Below are positions 43,419 to 51,901 of a DNA stretch of 64,000 nucleotides, piece by piece. Both the position numbers and the translations under genes were made by a program. The stretch comes from Pseudomonas sp. GD04091 (GTDB taxonomy: Bacteria; Pseudomonadota; Gammaproteobacteria; Pseudomonadales; Pseudomonadaceae). The notes beneath the pieces are model-generated. The model saw only the letters and a list, made by a program, of their open reading frames with translations, was not told the DNA's origin and did not search any database. How positions within the stretch are numbered: position 1 is the first letter of the stretch; each line of letters opens with the position of its first letter. The stretch is taken from the NCBI RefSeq assembly GCF_029836165.1, contig NZ_JAOEBG010000005.1, positions 124,001 through 188,000 on the forward strand, written 5' to 3'.

Positions 43419-44066
43419 TCAGAGGTTGTCGTACAGCCACTTGGGCATGTAGTACTTGCGCTTGTTGAACACGCTGCCGATCAGCCGCGCGCCGGCCTGG
43501 GTCAGGCGCTGGGCGGCGGCCTGGGCAACTTCCCAGCGGGTCTCCTCGGCCGTGACCACCAGGATCACCCCGTCGACCAAGGTACCGATCACCAGGCTGT
43601 CGGCGCTGGCGTAGATGGCTTCGCCGTCGATCACCACGAAGCGGTACTGGGCGCTGAGCTGGCGCAGCAGCACGCGCAACTGCTCGGGATCGAGGCGGTC
43701 GCGGCCGCGCTTCCAGGTGCCGCCGGGCAGCACGTCGAACGGCTGGTCGGACAAACGCACGATGCAGTCCTGGGCCAGGGGTGGGGTGTCCTGGTCGAAC
43801 AACAGGTCACTGTAGCCACGCAGCTTGGTCAGGCCCAACTGCTGGCTGAGGCCGCCGGGCGTCAGGCTGGCGTCGATGAGCAGCACGTTGCCCGCGCTCA
43901 TCAGCGCCAGCTGGCTGGCGAAGGCCAGGGCACTGGTGCTGGTGCCACTGCCGGTGTTGGCCGCGGTCAGCAGCAGGGTGCGCTGGTCGAGGTCGAGCAC
44001 GGTAGCGGTCAGGTTGGTCTCGCTTGGGGTTGCGATCGTCAGGCTTCTTGATGTTGAACCGTCCAT
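43419..44066 (-). CDS. Degenerate BY-kinase-like (CpsD/CapB) ATPase
   Basis: 215 residues matching the cytoplasmic kinase domain that partners Wzz proteins: VLLIDASLTPGGLSQQLGLT is Walker A' and RFVVIDGEAIYASADSL is like Walker B. The Walker A loop, normally G-x-G-K-S/T-T, reads AANTGSGTSTSALAFA, so the nucleotide-binding Lys is Thr. The C-terminus has a few tyrosines (KYYMPKWLYDNL) rather than a full Tyr cluster. It may be a pseudokinase that binds Wzz structurally. Placed 2 bases after the sugar transferase gene. Confidence 0.75.
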   Translation of the reverse strand: MDGSTSRSLTIATPSETNLTATVLDLDQRTLLLTAANTGSGTSTSALAFASQLALMSAGNVLLIDASLTPGGLSQQLGLTKLRGYSDLLFDQDTPPLAQDCIVRLSDQPFDVLPGGTWKRGRDRLDPEQLRVLLRQLSAQYRFVVIDGEAIYASADSLVIGTLVDGVILVVTAEETRWEVAQAAAQRLTQAGARLIGSVFNKRKYYMPKWLYDNL

Positions 44067-44067
44067 C

Positions 44068-44814
44068 TCAGCTTGCTCCGTGGCCAGTGAAGACTTTGAA
44101 CGGGGTCTTGAGCAGGATCTTCAGGTCCAGCATCAGGCTCTGTTCGTTGATGTAGCTAAGGTCGAGCTCTACGCGTTGGTCGAAATCGATGTTGCTGCGT
44201 CCGGAGATCTGCCATAGGCCGGTCATGCCGGGGTAGATCGACAGTCGCGCAAGGTGGCTGTCGTGGTAGCGGTAGGCGTTGAACGAGGTGGGGCGCGGGC
44301 CGACCAGGCGCATGTCGCCGGTCACCACATTGATCAGGTTGGGCAGCTCGTCCAGGCTGCTGCGCCGCAGCCAACCTCCGATCGAGGTGATGCGCGGGTC
44401 CTGGTCGATCTTGAAGTCGATGGAGTCGGCACCGTGCTTGTTCAGGTGGCGCAGCGAGTCTTTGAGCGCTTCGGCGTTGGCCACCATGGTGCGGAACTTG
44501 AACATGCCGAAGGCGCGGCCACGGTAGCCGGTGCGTTTCTGCACGAAGAACACCGGGCCTGCGCTCGAACGTTTGATCAGCAGCGCCAGCACCAGGAACA
44601 CCGGCGACAGCAGCAGCAGCAAGGTCAGCGCGGCCAGGCACGAGAGTACGCGATTGGTCCGTGACAGGGTCCACGGCCGCCCTCCCGCGCGGCCGGTGAG
44701 CCAGCCCCGGCCCTGCATGTGGATGGCCGCATCGATGCGCTGCCGGTGCGCCGGGTCCATGCGTTTGTCCTGGTACAGCGCCTGCAGTTGCGCGCTTTTT
44801 GGTTGTCCTGTCAT
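44068..44814 (-). CDS. Initiating sugar-phosphate transferase (WbaP/WcaJ C-terminal type)
   Basis: 248 residues. One membrane helix at about 55-80 (SCLAALTLLLLLSPVFLVLA) then the catalytic domain: FVQKRTGYRGRAFGMFKFRT M, SLDELPNLINVVTGDMRLVG PRP, YPGMTGLWQISGRSNIDFDQ. It lacks the N-terminal four-helix part of full WbaP. It moves a hexose-1-phosphate onto undecaprenyl phosphate to start each repeat unit. It overlaps the epimerase stop by 4 bases. Confidence 0.9.
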   Translation of the reverse strand: MTGQPKSAQLQALYQDKRMDPAHRQRIDAAIHMQGRGWLTGRAGGRPWTLSRTNRVLSCLAALTLLLLLSPVFLVLALLIKRSSAGPVFFVQKRTGYRGRAFGMFKFRTMVANAEALKDSLRHLNKHGADSIDFKIDQDPRITSIGGWLRRSSLDELPNLINVVTGDMRLVGPRPTSFNAYRYHDSHLARLSIYPGMTGLWQISGRSNIDFDQRVELDLSYINEQSLMLDLKILLKTPFKVFTGHGAS

Positions 44815-45875
44815 ACCGCCCTCCGTTGATCCGACTGCTCGCCCGTGGGCGCCGCTTCGCTGGCGGCAGGCGAGTAGTAGCTCTTGAACCAGGCGACGAA
44901 GCGCCCGAGCCCTTCATCAAGGCCTATCTGTGGGGTGAAACCGGTGACCCTGGCCAGTGCGCTGGCATCGGCGCAGGTGGCCAGCACATCGCCTGGCTGC
45001 AGTGGCAGCAGCTCGATCACCGCTTTGCGGCGCAGGTGCTTTTCCAGCAGGGCCAGGTAGTCGAGCAGCTCCACCGGGCGCTGCCCGCCGATGTTGTACA
45101 ACCGCCAGGGCGCGTGGCTGGTCGCGGCATCCGGCGCGAAGGCGTCCCACTGCGGGTCGGCGGTCGGCGGCAGGGGGATCAGCCGCACCAGGCTTTCGAC
45201 GATGTCGTCGATGTAGGTGAAATCACGTTGGTGGCGGCCATGGTTGAACAGCTGGATCGGCCGGCCTTCGCTGATGGCCCTGGCGAACTGCATCGGCGAC
45301 ATGTCCGGGCGGCCCCAGGGGCCGTACACGGTGAAGAAACGCAGGCCGCTGCAGGGGATGTCGAACAGGTGGCTGTAGCTGTGGGCCATGGCCTCGTTGG
45401 CCTTCTTGGTGGCGGCGTACAGCGACAGTGGGTGGTCCACTGCGTCCTCCACCCGATAGGGTGTCTGCTGGTTGGCGCCATAGACCGAACTGGACGAGGC
45501 GTACAGCAAGTGGCGCACCGGGTGGCGACGGCAGCCTTCGAGAATGTTGAGAAAGCCGGCCAGGTTGCTGTCCAGGTAGGCTTGCGGATTCTGCAGCGAA
45601 TAGCGCACCCCGGCCTGGGCCGCCAGGTGCACCACCACCTCCGGGCGCTCGTTGGCGAACAGCCGGGCCATGCCGTCACGGTCGCCCAGGTCCAGGCAGT
45701 GCAGCGGGAAGTCGGCGGCGGTCTGCCGGACCCAGTGCACGCGGGCGTGCTTGAGCGACGGCTCGTAGTAGTCGTTGAAGTTGTCCAGCCCTACCACCTG
45801 ATGGCCTTCGAGCAGCAGTTGGCGGCAGGTGTGGGCACCGATGAAACCGGCCGCGCCGGTGACCAGCACCTTCAT
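44811..45875 (-). CDS. UDP-glucuronate 4-epimerase-like SDR enzyme
   Basis: 354 residues from the ATG at 45875. NAD loop VTGAAGFIGAHTC (GxxGxxG), ASSSSVYGANQQTPY and the catalytic YAATK, plus FFTVYGPWGRPDMSPMQF and HGRHQRDFTYIDDIV. The GPWGRPDMA-type motif is that of UDP-glucuronate epimerases. Together with Ugd it would make UDP-galacturonate, so the polymer probably contains a uronic acid. It overlaps ugd by 4 bases. Confidence 0.85.
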   Translation of the reverse strand: MKVLVTGAAGFIGAHTCRQLLLEGHQVVGLDNFNDYYEPSLKHARVHWVRQTAADFPLHCLDLGDRDGMARLFANERPEVVVHLAAQAGVRYSLQNPQAYLDSNLAGFLNILEGCRRHPVRHLLYASSSSVYGANQQTPYRVEDAVDHPLSLYAATKKANEAMAHSYSHLFDIPCSGLRFFTVYGPWGRPDMSPMQFARAISEGRPIQLFNHGRHQRDFTYIDDIVESLVRLIPLPPTADPQWDAFAPDAATSHAPWRLYNIGGQRPVELLDYLALLEKHLRRKAVIELLPLQPGDVLATCADASALARVTGFTPQIGLDEGLGRFVAWFKSYYSPAASEAAPTGEQSDQRRAV

Positions 45876-47221
45876 GGCGCGTCCGCCTGTGGGGCGATCT
45901 GGCGCAGGCCGATGCCGCTGTAATGCAGGCCGTGGGCAGCCACCTGCTCGGGGTTGTACAGATTGCGGCCGTCGACGATCACCCGCGCGCGCAGCTTGCC
46001 GGCCAGCATCGAGAAGTCGACCACGCGGAAGTTCTTCCATTCGGTGCAGATCACCAGGGCGTCGGCGTCCTGCACGGTGTCGTCGCGGGTGGCGCACAGT
46101 TGCAGGTCGTCACGGTAGCCGTACAGCCGCCGGCATTCATCCATGGCCTCGGGGTCATAGGCGCGCACCGTGGCGCCTTCGGCCCACAGCGCTTCCATCA
46201 GGTAGCGGCTGGGGGCTTCGCGCATGTCGTCGGTGTTGGGCTTGAAGGCCAGGCCCCAGAGGGCGATGGACTTGCCTGCGAGGCTACCGAGGCGCTGCTT
46301 GAGCTTGGCGAAGAGGATGCGCCGTTGCTGGTCATTGACCTCGCTGACGCTCTGCAGCAGGCGCAGCGGCATGCCACTGCGCTCGGCGGTGTGCAGCAGG
46401 GCCTTGATGTCTTTGGGGAAGCACGAGCCGCCAAAGCCGCAACCGGGGTAGATGAAGTGGTAACCGATGCGCGGGTCGGAGCCGATGCCCCGGCGCACCG
46501 CCTCGATATCGGCGCCCAGGTGCTCGCTGAGGTTGGCCAGCTCGTTCATGAAGCTGATGCGGGTGGCGAGCATGGCATTGGCGGCGTACTTGGTCAGTTC
46601 GGCGCTGCGGTTGTCCATGAACATCAGCTTTTCGTGGTTGCGGCAGAACGGCGCGTACAGCTCGGCCAGCTGGTCGTGTGCCACAGGGTCGAGGGTGCCG
46701 ACGATGATCCGGTCCGGGCGCATGCAGTCGGCCAGGGCGCTGCCTTCCTTGAGGAACTCCGGGTTGGACACCACCCGTGCGCGCAGTTGGCCTTTGCCCA
46801 GGCGCTGCAATTCCTCACGGGCCAGGGCCATGACCTGGTCGGCGGTGCCCACCGGCACGGTGGACTTGATGATCAGGGTATGGTCGCTTTCCATCAGCCC
46901 GGCGATCTGCCGGGTGACATTGAGCACATGGGTCAGGTCCGCGGAGCCATCTTCATCGGGTGGCGTGCCGACAGCGATGAAGATCAGCTCGGCATGGCTG
47001 ACCGCGTCACTGGCCTGGGTACTGAACAACAGGCGGCCTTCCTTGATGTTGTCTTCGAGCAGATCCGACAGGCCGGGTTCGCTGATCGGCGGTACGCCTT
47101 GGCGTAACTGATTGATCTTGTGGGTATCTACATCCACGCACAGCACCCGGTGACCAACGTCCGCCAAGGCTGCTGCCTGTACCAGTCCGACATAACCGGT
47201 GCCAAAAACGCTCACGTCCAT
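45872..47221 (-). CDS. ugd: UDP-glucose 6-dehydrogenase
   Basis: 449 residues, the usual length. VFGTGYVGLVQAAALADVGH is the N-terminal NAD loop; IYPGCGFGGSCFPKDIKALL contains the catalytic Cys; ELTKYAANAMLATRISFMNE gives the Lys/Asn catalytic pair; IALWGLAFKPNTDDMREAPS the second nucleotide domain. It oxidises UDP-glucose to UDP-glucuronate. As the first gene of the minus-strand cluster, its promoter should lie in the AT-richer gap beyond 47222. Confidence 0.94.
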   Translation of the reverse strand: MDVSVFGTGYVGLVQAAALADVGHRVLCVDVDTHKINQLRQGVPPISEPGLSDLLEDNIKEGRLLFSTQASDAVSHAELIFIAVGTPPDEDGSADLTHVLNVTRQIAGLMESDHTLIIKSTVPVGTADQVMALAREELQRLGKGQLRARVVSNPEFLKEGSALADCMRPDRIIVGTLDPVAHDQLAELYAPFCRNHEKLMFMDNRSAELTKYAANAMLATRISFMNELANLSEHLGADIEAVRRGIGSDPRIGYHFIYPGCGFGGSCFPKDIKALLHTAERSGMPLRLLQSVSEVNDQQRRILFAKLKQRLGSLAGKSIALWGLAFKPNTDDMREAPSRYLMEALWAEGATVRAYDPEAMDECRRLYGYRDDLQLCATRDDTVQDADALVICTEWKNFRVVDFSMLAGKLRARVIVDGRNLYNPEQVAAHGLHYSGIGLRQIAPQADAP

Positions 47222-47604
47222 GCGCTGTGCCTCGAATGGATGAGTAAGGGAGATGAAACAGTGGTGTGAATTCGGTATAGCTCAGCTGTGCGGATTTGCG
47301 TCAAAGCAATGGCATGTTTCGTCGAATTTACAGACCCCAGCGAAGCGGGCCATCTGCCACCAACCCTTTTCCAATCCGTGTCTTAGCGAACATTGCTGGT
47401 GGCAATTGGCCGTTCGGCTAACCGATGAACGGTTCAATGCGGCTAAATAAGCGGGCTGCAGACGATAGGGATAATCAACAGCAGCTTGCGTCAGGTGCCA
47501 GATTCCGGCGTCGGAATATCGTCGGAAAATTGACTTTTTCCGTTGTGGTTTGTTTCACAGGTGCTACGGTTTGAGGAGAATTCCATGACCGGAGTGGCCA
47601 AAAC
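47222..47604. promoter_or_regulatory. Divergent control region of the exopolysaccharide cluster
   Basis: 383 bases without a credible gene, clearly more AT-rich than the genes around it. It must hold the minus-strand promoter of ugd and the plus-strand promoter of the sulfatase-type gene (TTGACT at 47532 and GAGGAGAA before 47586 belong to the latter side). I looked for JUMPstart/ops elements and GG-N10-GC sigma-54 spacing and saw none that convinced me. Confidence 0.5.
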
Positions 47605-49314
47605 ATGCGCGGGTGGATCAAGATCTTGCTGCTGCTCATCTATCTTGGCAGCTTTCATGCCTATTACCTGGAGCGCATAGAAGCCCTGGGTATTGGCGTG
47701 GCGCTGGTGCTCTACCTGGGGGTATTCGCGGTATTGGCCGGCGCCTTGCTATTGGCCGCCTTCACCCGCCCGGGCTGGCTGCGGTGGCCGCTGGCCGTGG
47801 CGTTTGCCGTCAGCGCCGTGTTTCTCGATGCTTATGACCGCATCACCGACTCCTACCTGACCTATAGCGCGTTCGTTTCCATGGTGTATGCCGGCGGATT
47901 CGTGCAGGAAGCGCTGCAGCAATACCACTACGCCATTACCCTGGCGGCGGGCCGGGCCGTGCTGTTGCTGCTGGGCATCGGCCTGCGCCCTGGCGCGCAG
48001 CCCCGCCTGCCTGTCCTGTTCGCGCCGCTGGCGCCGGTGCTGGCCCTGCTGGTACTGATCGCGATCCTGTTCGTGCGGGCAGGCGAGGGCGCCCGTGGGT
48101 TGCCGGTGATGTACACCCCGCTGGCCTACCTGAGCCTGTTCACCTACGAATCCCTGCACGACCATGTCGGCCCGCGTCAGCCGGTGACCCTGGCGCAATC
48201 CGGTCCCCCCATGGCGCGGGATATCGTGCTGTTGATCGACGAGAGCATTTCCGGCAATTACCTGGACCTGAACACCCCGGCCGGCGTCACCAGCCACCTG
48301 GCGCAAGCACAACCTGGCGTCGACATCGTCAACTTCGGCTATGCCGCGTCCATCGCCAACTGCAGCGCCGATACCAACGTCACCCTGCGCTATGGCGGGA
48401 CGCGCGGCGACTACCTGCGGATCAACTCCACCCAGCCGTCGATCTGGCAATACGCCAAGCGTGCAGGCCTGGGCACGGTGTACATCGATGGCCAGCGCAC
48501 CAACGGCAACCTGCAGAACCTGATGGACAACACCGAGAAGCGTGACATCGATCAATTCGTCCAGTTCGACGACACACCCGTGGTGCAGCGCGACATGGCC
48601 GCGCTGGAAAAGCTGGTCGCGTTGCTCGGCGACGGCAAGCCTCAGCTGATCGTGGTGAACAAGGTCGGCGCGCATTTTCCGGTGCACGACAAGTACCCGG
48701 ACGACTTTCTCAAGTACCAGCCGGCCCTGCCACGCGGGCGTTTCGTCGATATCGCCGACACCGGTACCCGTGATGGTTTCGACGGCACGACCCAGGATTG
48801 GGTGCTGTACCGCAATGCCTATCAGAACACCGTGCTATGGAACGTCGGCGAGTTCTTCCGCCGCCTGTTCGCCGAGGCCGACCTCAGCCACGCCGTGGTG
48901 CTGTACACCTCCGACCACGGCCAGGACCTGCACGAACGCGGCAATCCGGGGCTGAACACCCACTGCGACAGCGACCCGGTGCCCGAGGAAGGCCTGGTGC
49001 CGCTGGTGGTGATCCAGGGGCAGGGAGTGAGGACGCTCGACTGGCAGGGCCACCTGGGCACCAATCGCAATGCCTCCAGCCACTACAACCTGTTCCCCAC
49101 GCTGCTCAAGCTGATGGGCTTCGACGGTGCTCAAGTCAGCGCGCTGTATGGCCGTTCGCTGGACATGCCGACCAATGACCCGTTCACCTTCAACGTGCGT
49201 TTCAATGCACGCCTGGGGGCCAAGCCGGATTTCCGCCATATCGACCTGGGGCAGATCGTCACCCCCGCCAGTGTTCTGGCGGCGCAGCCCATGCCGGTGG
49301 GCAAGGTGGACTGA
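47605..49314 (+). CDS. Sulfatase-fold inner-membrane enzyme (phosphoethanolamine transferase-like)
   Basis: 569 residues. Five hydrophobic helices to about residue 160, then a periplasmic alkaline-phosphatase/sulfatase domain: RDIVLLIDESISGNYLDLNT carries the metal Glu and the nucleophile Ser/Thr position, FGYAASIANCSADTNVTLRY, VVNKVGAHFPVHDKYP, and VVLYTSDHGQDLHERG (D-H metal ligands). These match EptA/LtaS-type transferases that attach phospho-alcohols to lipid A or glycans. Divergent from the exopolysaccharide operon, so it may decorate that polymer or lipopolysaccharide. A second in-frame start is not favoured. Confidence 0.8.
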   Translation: MRGWIKILLLLIYLGSFHAYYLERIEALGIGVALVLYLGVFAVLAGALLLAAFTRPGWLRWPLAVAFAVSAVFLDAYDRITDSYLTYSAFVSMVYAGGFVQEALQQYHYAITLAAGRAVLLLLGIGLRPGAQPRLPVLFAPLAPVLALLVLIAILFVRAGEGARGLPVMYTPLAYLSLFTYESLHDHVGPRQPVTLAQSGPPMARDIVLLIDESISGNYLDLNTPAGVTSHLAQAQPGVDIVNFGYAASIANCSADTNVTLRYGGTRGDYLRINSTQPSIWQYAKRAGLGTVYIDGQRTNGNLQNLMDNTEKRDIDQFVQFDDTPVVQRDMAALEKLVALLGDGKPQLIVVNKVGAHFPVHDKYPDDFLKYQPALPRGRFVDIADTGTRDGFDGTTQDWVLYRNAYQNTVLWNVGEFFRRLFAEADLSHAVVLYTSDHGQDLHERGNPGLNTHCDSDPVPEEGLVPLVVIQGQGVRTLDWQGHLGTNRNASSHYNLFPTLLKLMGFDGAQVSALYGRSLDMPTNDPFTFNVRFNARLGAKPDFRHIDLGQIVTPASVLAAQPMPVGKVD

Positions 49315-49325
49315 GCCGCCGAGGC

Positions 49326-50291
49326 CTAGGTCGCGGGTGTCGCGGCGGCGTCCTGGTAAGCCAGCGGGTGCAGGGCGCGAAAGCCCTGTGCCTCCTCCAC
49401 CAGCCAGTCATGCACGGCGCGAGCGCCTGGCTGGCTCAGGCCGCCTGGCGGGTACAGCAGCACATAGCGCTTGTGATTGGCGATCGGCACGCCGAACGGC
49501 ACGATCAACGCGCCACGCTCGAGTTCGTCGTTGAGCAGGGTGCGCCGGGCAATGGCCACGCCGATGCCGGCGATCGCCGCCTCGATGGTCAGGTGGTTGC
49601 GATTGAAGGTGTGCCCGCGACGCACATCCAGGCCGTGGGCGCCGATCCCGTCCAGATAGAACTCCCATTCGGCGTACTCCGAGCTGCCGCGCCAGGCGGT
49701 GATGTCGTGCAGCAACGGATAGTGGACCAGGTCGGTGGGGCCGTGCAGCGGCGGCCGGCCACGCAGCAGGGCAGGGGAGCAGACCGGAAAGATCTGCTCG
49801 TCCAGCAGCGGGGTGGAGAGCATGCCCGGGTAGCTGCCGTCGTTGAGGTCGATGGCCAGGTCGAAGTCGTCCGGGTGCAAGGCCTGGTTGCTGTCCTCGG
49901 CCACCAGGCGCAGTTCGATGTCCGGATAGCGTTGCTGGAAGCGCGGCAGGCGCGGCGTCAGCCATTTGGCCAGGAACGAGGGGATCGAGCGCAGGCGCAG
50001 GGTGCCGCGGATCTCGCCGGCGTCCAGGCGCAGCAACTCGGCCTCGATGCCGCCATAGGCCTCGGCCACGGTCTGCGCCAGGCGCTGCCCTTCGGCGGAC
50101 AGCTCCACGCCCCGGGCGCGGCGCAGGAACAGGCGATAGCCGAGGCGCTCCTCCAGTTGCCGCATCTGCTGGCTCACCGCGCCGGGCGTGATGTGCAGCT
50201 CTTCGGCGCAGCGGGTGAACGACAGGTGGCGTGCCGCACAGGAAAACACATGCAGCCAGACGAACACCTGGCCATTGAGTGGCCCTTTCAT
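49326..50291 (-). CDS. LysR-type regulator (GcvA/DsdC-like) of serine genes
   Basis: 321 residues. Winged helix at about 8-66 (LHVFSCAARHLSFTRCAEEL-HITPGAVSQQMRQLEERLGY), and a GcvA-type effector domain (LRLRSIPSFLAKWLTPRLPR, DFDLAIDLNDGSYPGM). It is divergent from sdaA with 146 bases between starts, so it probably controls serine deaminase and transporter expression. A TTTAG-N5-CTAAA palindrome lies next to its start. Confidence 0.85.
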   Translation of the reverse strand: MKGPLNGQVFVWLHVFSCAARHLSFTRCAEELHITPGAVSQQMRQLEERLGYRLFLRRARGVELSAEGQRLAQTVAEAYGGIEAELLRLDAGEIRGTLRLRSIPSFLAKWLTPRLPRFQQRYPDIELRLVAEDSNQALHPDDFDLAIDLNDGSYPGMLSTPLLDEQIFPVCSPALLRGRPPLHGPTDLVHYPLLHDITAWRGSSEYAEWEFYLDGIGAHGLDVRRGHTFNRNHLTIEAAIAGIGVAIARRTLLNDELERGALIVPFGVPIANHKRYVLLYPPGGLSQPGARAVHDWLVEEAQGFRALHPLAYQDAAATPAT

Positions 50292-50293
50292 CG

Positions 50294-50308
50294 TTTAGTC
50301 CTGCTAAA
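50294..50308. promoter_or_regulatory. LysR-box candidate
   Basis: TTTAG-TCCTG-CTAAA is a perfect interrupted palindrome of the T-N11-A kind, 2 bases before the lysR start and 130 before sdaA. Such sites are bound by GcvA-like regulators and often serve autoregulation. Confidence 0.5.
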
Positions 50309-50437
50309 GGCTTGTGTAGGAAGTTTCGTTGGTCAAGCCGACCCCAGCGCGGCAGTATCGCGCAACTTTGCAGTACCGTTCAATTTTTCCAGAGAGCCGT
50401 GGCGTGTTTCAGTTTGCCGTCACGGTCAGGCATTAGC

Positions 50438-51814
50438 ATGGCTATCAGTGTTTTCGACCTTTTCAAGATTGGCATCGGCCCGTCCAGTTCCCACACCGTC
50501 GGGCCGATGCGCGCCGCGGCGACCTTTGCCCAGGCCTTGCGTGAGCGTGGGCTGCTGGCTCAGGTGACACGCGTCGAGGTGCGCCTCTACGGCTCGCTGT
50601 CGGCCACCGGGGTGGGGCATGCCACGGACCGCGCCTGCCTGCTGGGGTTGATGGGGCAATGGCCGGACCGGATCGATCCGCACAGCATCGAACCACGCAT
50701 CGAGCAGTTGATGCAGGAGCAATGCCTGATGCTCGACGCCACTCATCCGATCGAGTTCCAGTACGGCCGCGACATGCGCCTGCTCGATGAGAGCCTGGCC
50801 TATCACCCCAACGCAATGACCCTCGAGAGTTTCGACGGCCAGGGCAGCCAGTTCAGCCAGACCTACTACTCCATCGGCGGCGGTTTCATCGTCGAGCAAG
50901 ACGAGATCGACGCGCCGCAGGGCAGCGAGAACCCGGTCGAGCTGCCTTACGAGTTCTCCAGCGGCGCCGAGCTGCTGGCGCTGTGCAAGGCCCACAGCCT
51001 GAGCGTCAGCCAGTTGATGCTGGCCAACGAATGTGCCTGGCGCCCCGAAAGCGAGGTGCGCCAAGGCCTGCTGAAGCTCTGGGCGGCCATGGGCGAGTGT
51101 GTCGACAACGGCCTGCGCAACGAAGGCATCCTGCCCGGCGGGCTGAATGTCAAGCGGCGGGCGGCGCGCCTGCATCGCAGCTTGCAGGAGGTCGGCAAGC
51201 CGAATGTGATCGGCTCGACGCTCAGCGCCATGGAATGGGTCAACCTGTTCGCCCTGGCCGTGAACGAAGAGAATGCCGCCGGTGGGCGCATGGTCACCGC
51301 GCCCACCAATGGCGCCGCCGGGATCATCCCGGCCGTGCTGCACTACTACATGAAGTTCAACCCCGGCGCCTGTGACGACGATGTGGTGGCCTTCCTCCTG
51401 GCGGCCGCCGCGGTGGGCATCCTGTGCAAGAAGAACGCCTCGATCTCCGGTGCCGAGGTCGGTTGCCAGGGCGAGGTCGGCTCGGCCTGCTCCATGGCCG
51501 CCGCGGGCCTTGCCGAAGTGCTCGGCGCGACGCCGCCGCAGCTGGAAAACGCCGCCGAGATCGCCCTGGAACACAACCTGGGGCTGACCTGCGACCCGGT
51601 GGGCGGTCTGGTACAGGTGCCGTGCATCGAGCGCAACGCGATTGCCGCGGTGAAGGCAATCAATGCCGTGCAGATGGCCCTGCGTGGCGATGGCGAGCAC
51701 TTCATCTCCCTCGACCGGGTGATCCGCACCATGCGCGACACCGGTGCGGACATGCACGCCAACTACAAGGAAACCTCGCGCGGCGGCCTGGCCGTCGCCT
51801 TCGTCGAGTGCTGA
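50438..51814 (+). CDS. sdaA: L-serine ammonia-lyase, iron-sulfur type
   Basis: 458 residues from the ATG at 50438 (the long upstream frame has no homology). SVFDLFKIGIGPSSSHTVGP is the family start; NVIGSTLSAMEWVNLFALAV and SACSMAAAGLAEVLGA, LTCDPVGGLVQVPCIERN supply the Cys ligands of the 4Fe-4S cluster. It deaminates L-serine to pyruvate. It is followed by a serine transporter gene 87 bases downstream, likely in the same operon, under the divergent LysR protein. Confidence 0.94.
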   Translation: MAISVFDLFKIGIGPSSSHTVGPMRAAATFAQALRERGLLAQVTRVEVRLYGSLSATGVGHATDRACLLGLMGQWPDRIDPHSIEPRIEQLMQEQCLMLDATHPIEFQYGRDMRLLDESLAYHPNAMTLESFDGQGSQFSQTYYSIGGGFIVEQDEIDAPQGSENPVELPYEFSSGAELLALCKAHSLSVSQLMLANECAWRPESEVRQGLLKLWAAMGECVDNGLRNEGILPGGLNVKRRAARLHRSLQEVGKPNVIGSTLSAMEWVNLFALAVNEENAAGGRMVTAPTNGAAGIIPAVLHYYMKFNPGACDDDVVAFLLAAAAVGILCKKNASISGAEVGCQGEVGSACSMAAAGLAEVLGATPPQLENAAEIALEHNLGLTCDPVGGLVQVPCIERNAIAAVKAINAVQMALRGDGEHFISLDRVIRTMRDTGADMHANYKETSRGGLAVAFVEC

Positions 51815-51901
51815 AGCCGCGCCTGCAAGGGGCATTGGCATCCCGTTGAAACTGCAACACCCGTTGTACCTGCGACAAAAACAACTACAAAGGCGATACC
51901 C

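Noticed and set aside
47222..47604. JUMPstart/ops antitermination element before ugd
   Set aside because: No GGCGGTAG-type core on the minus strand.
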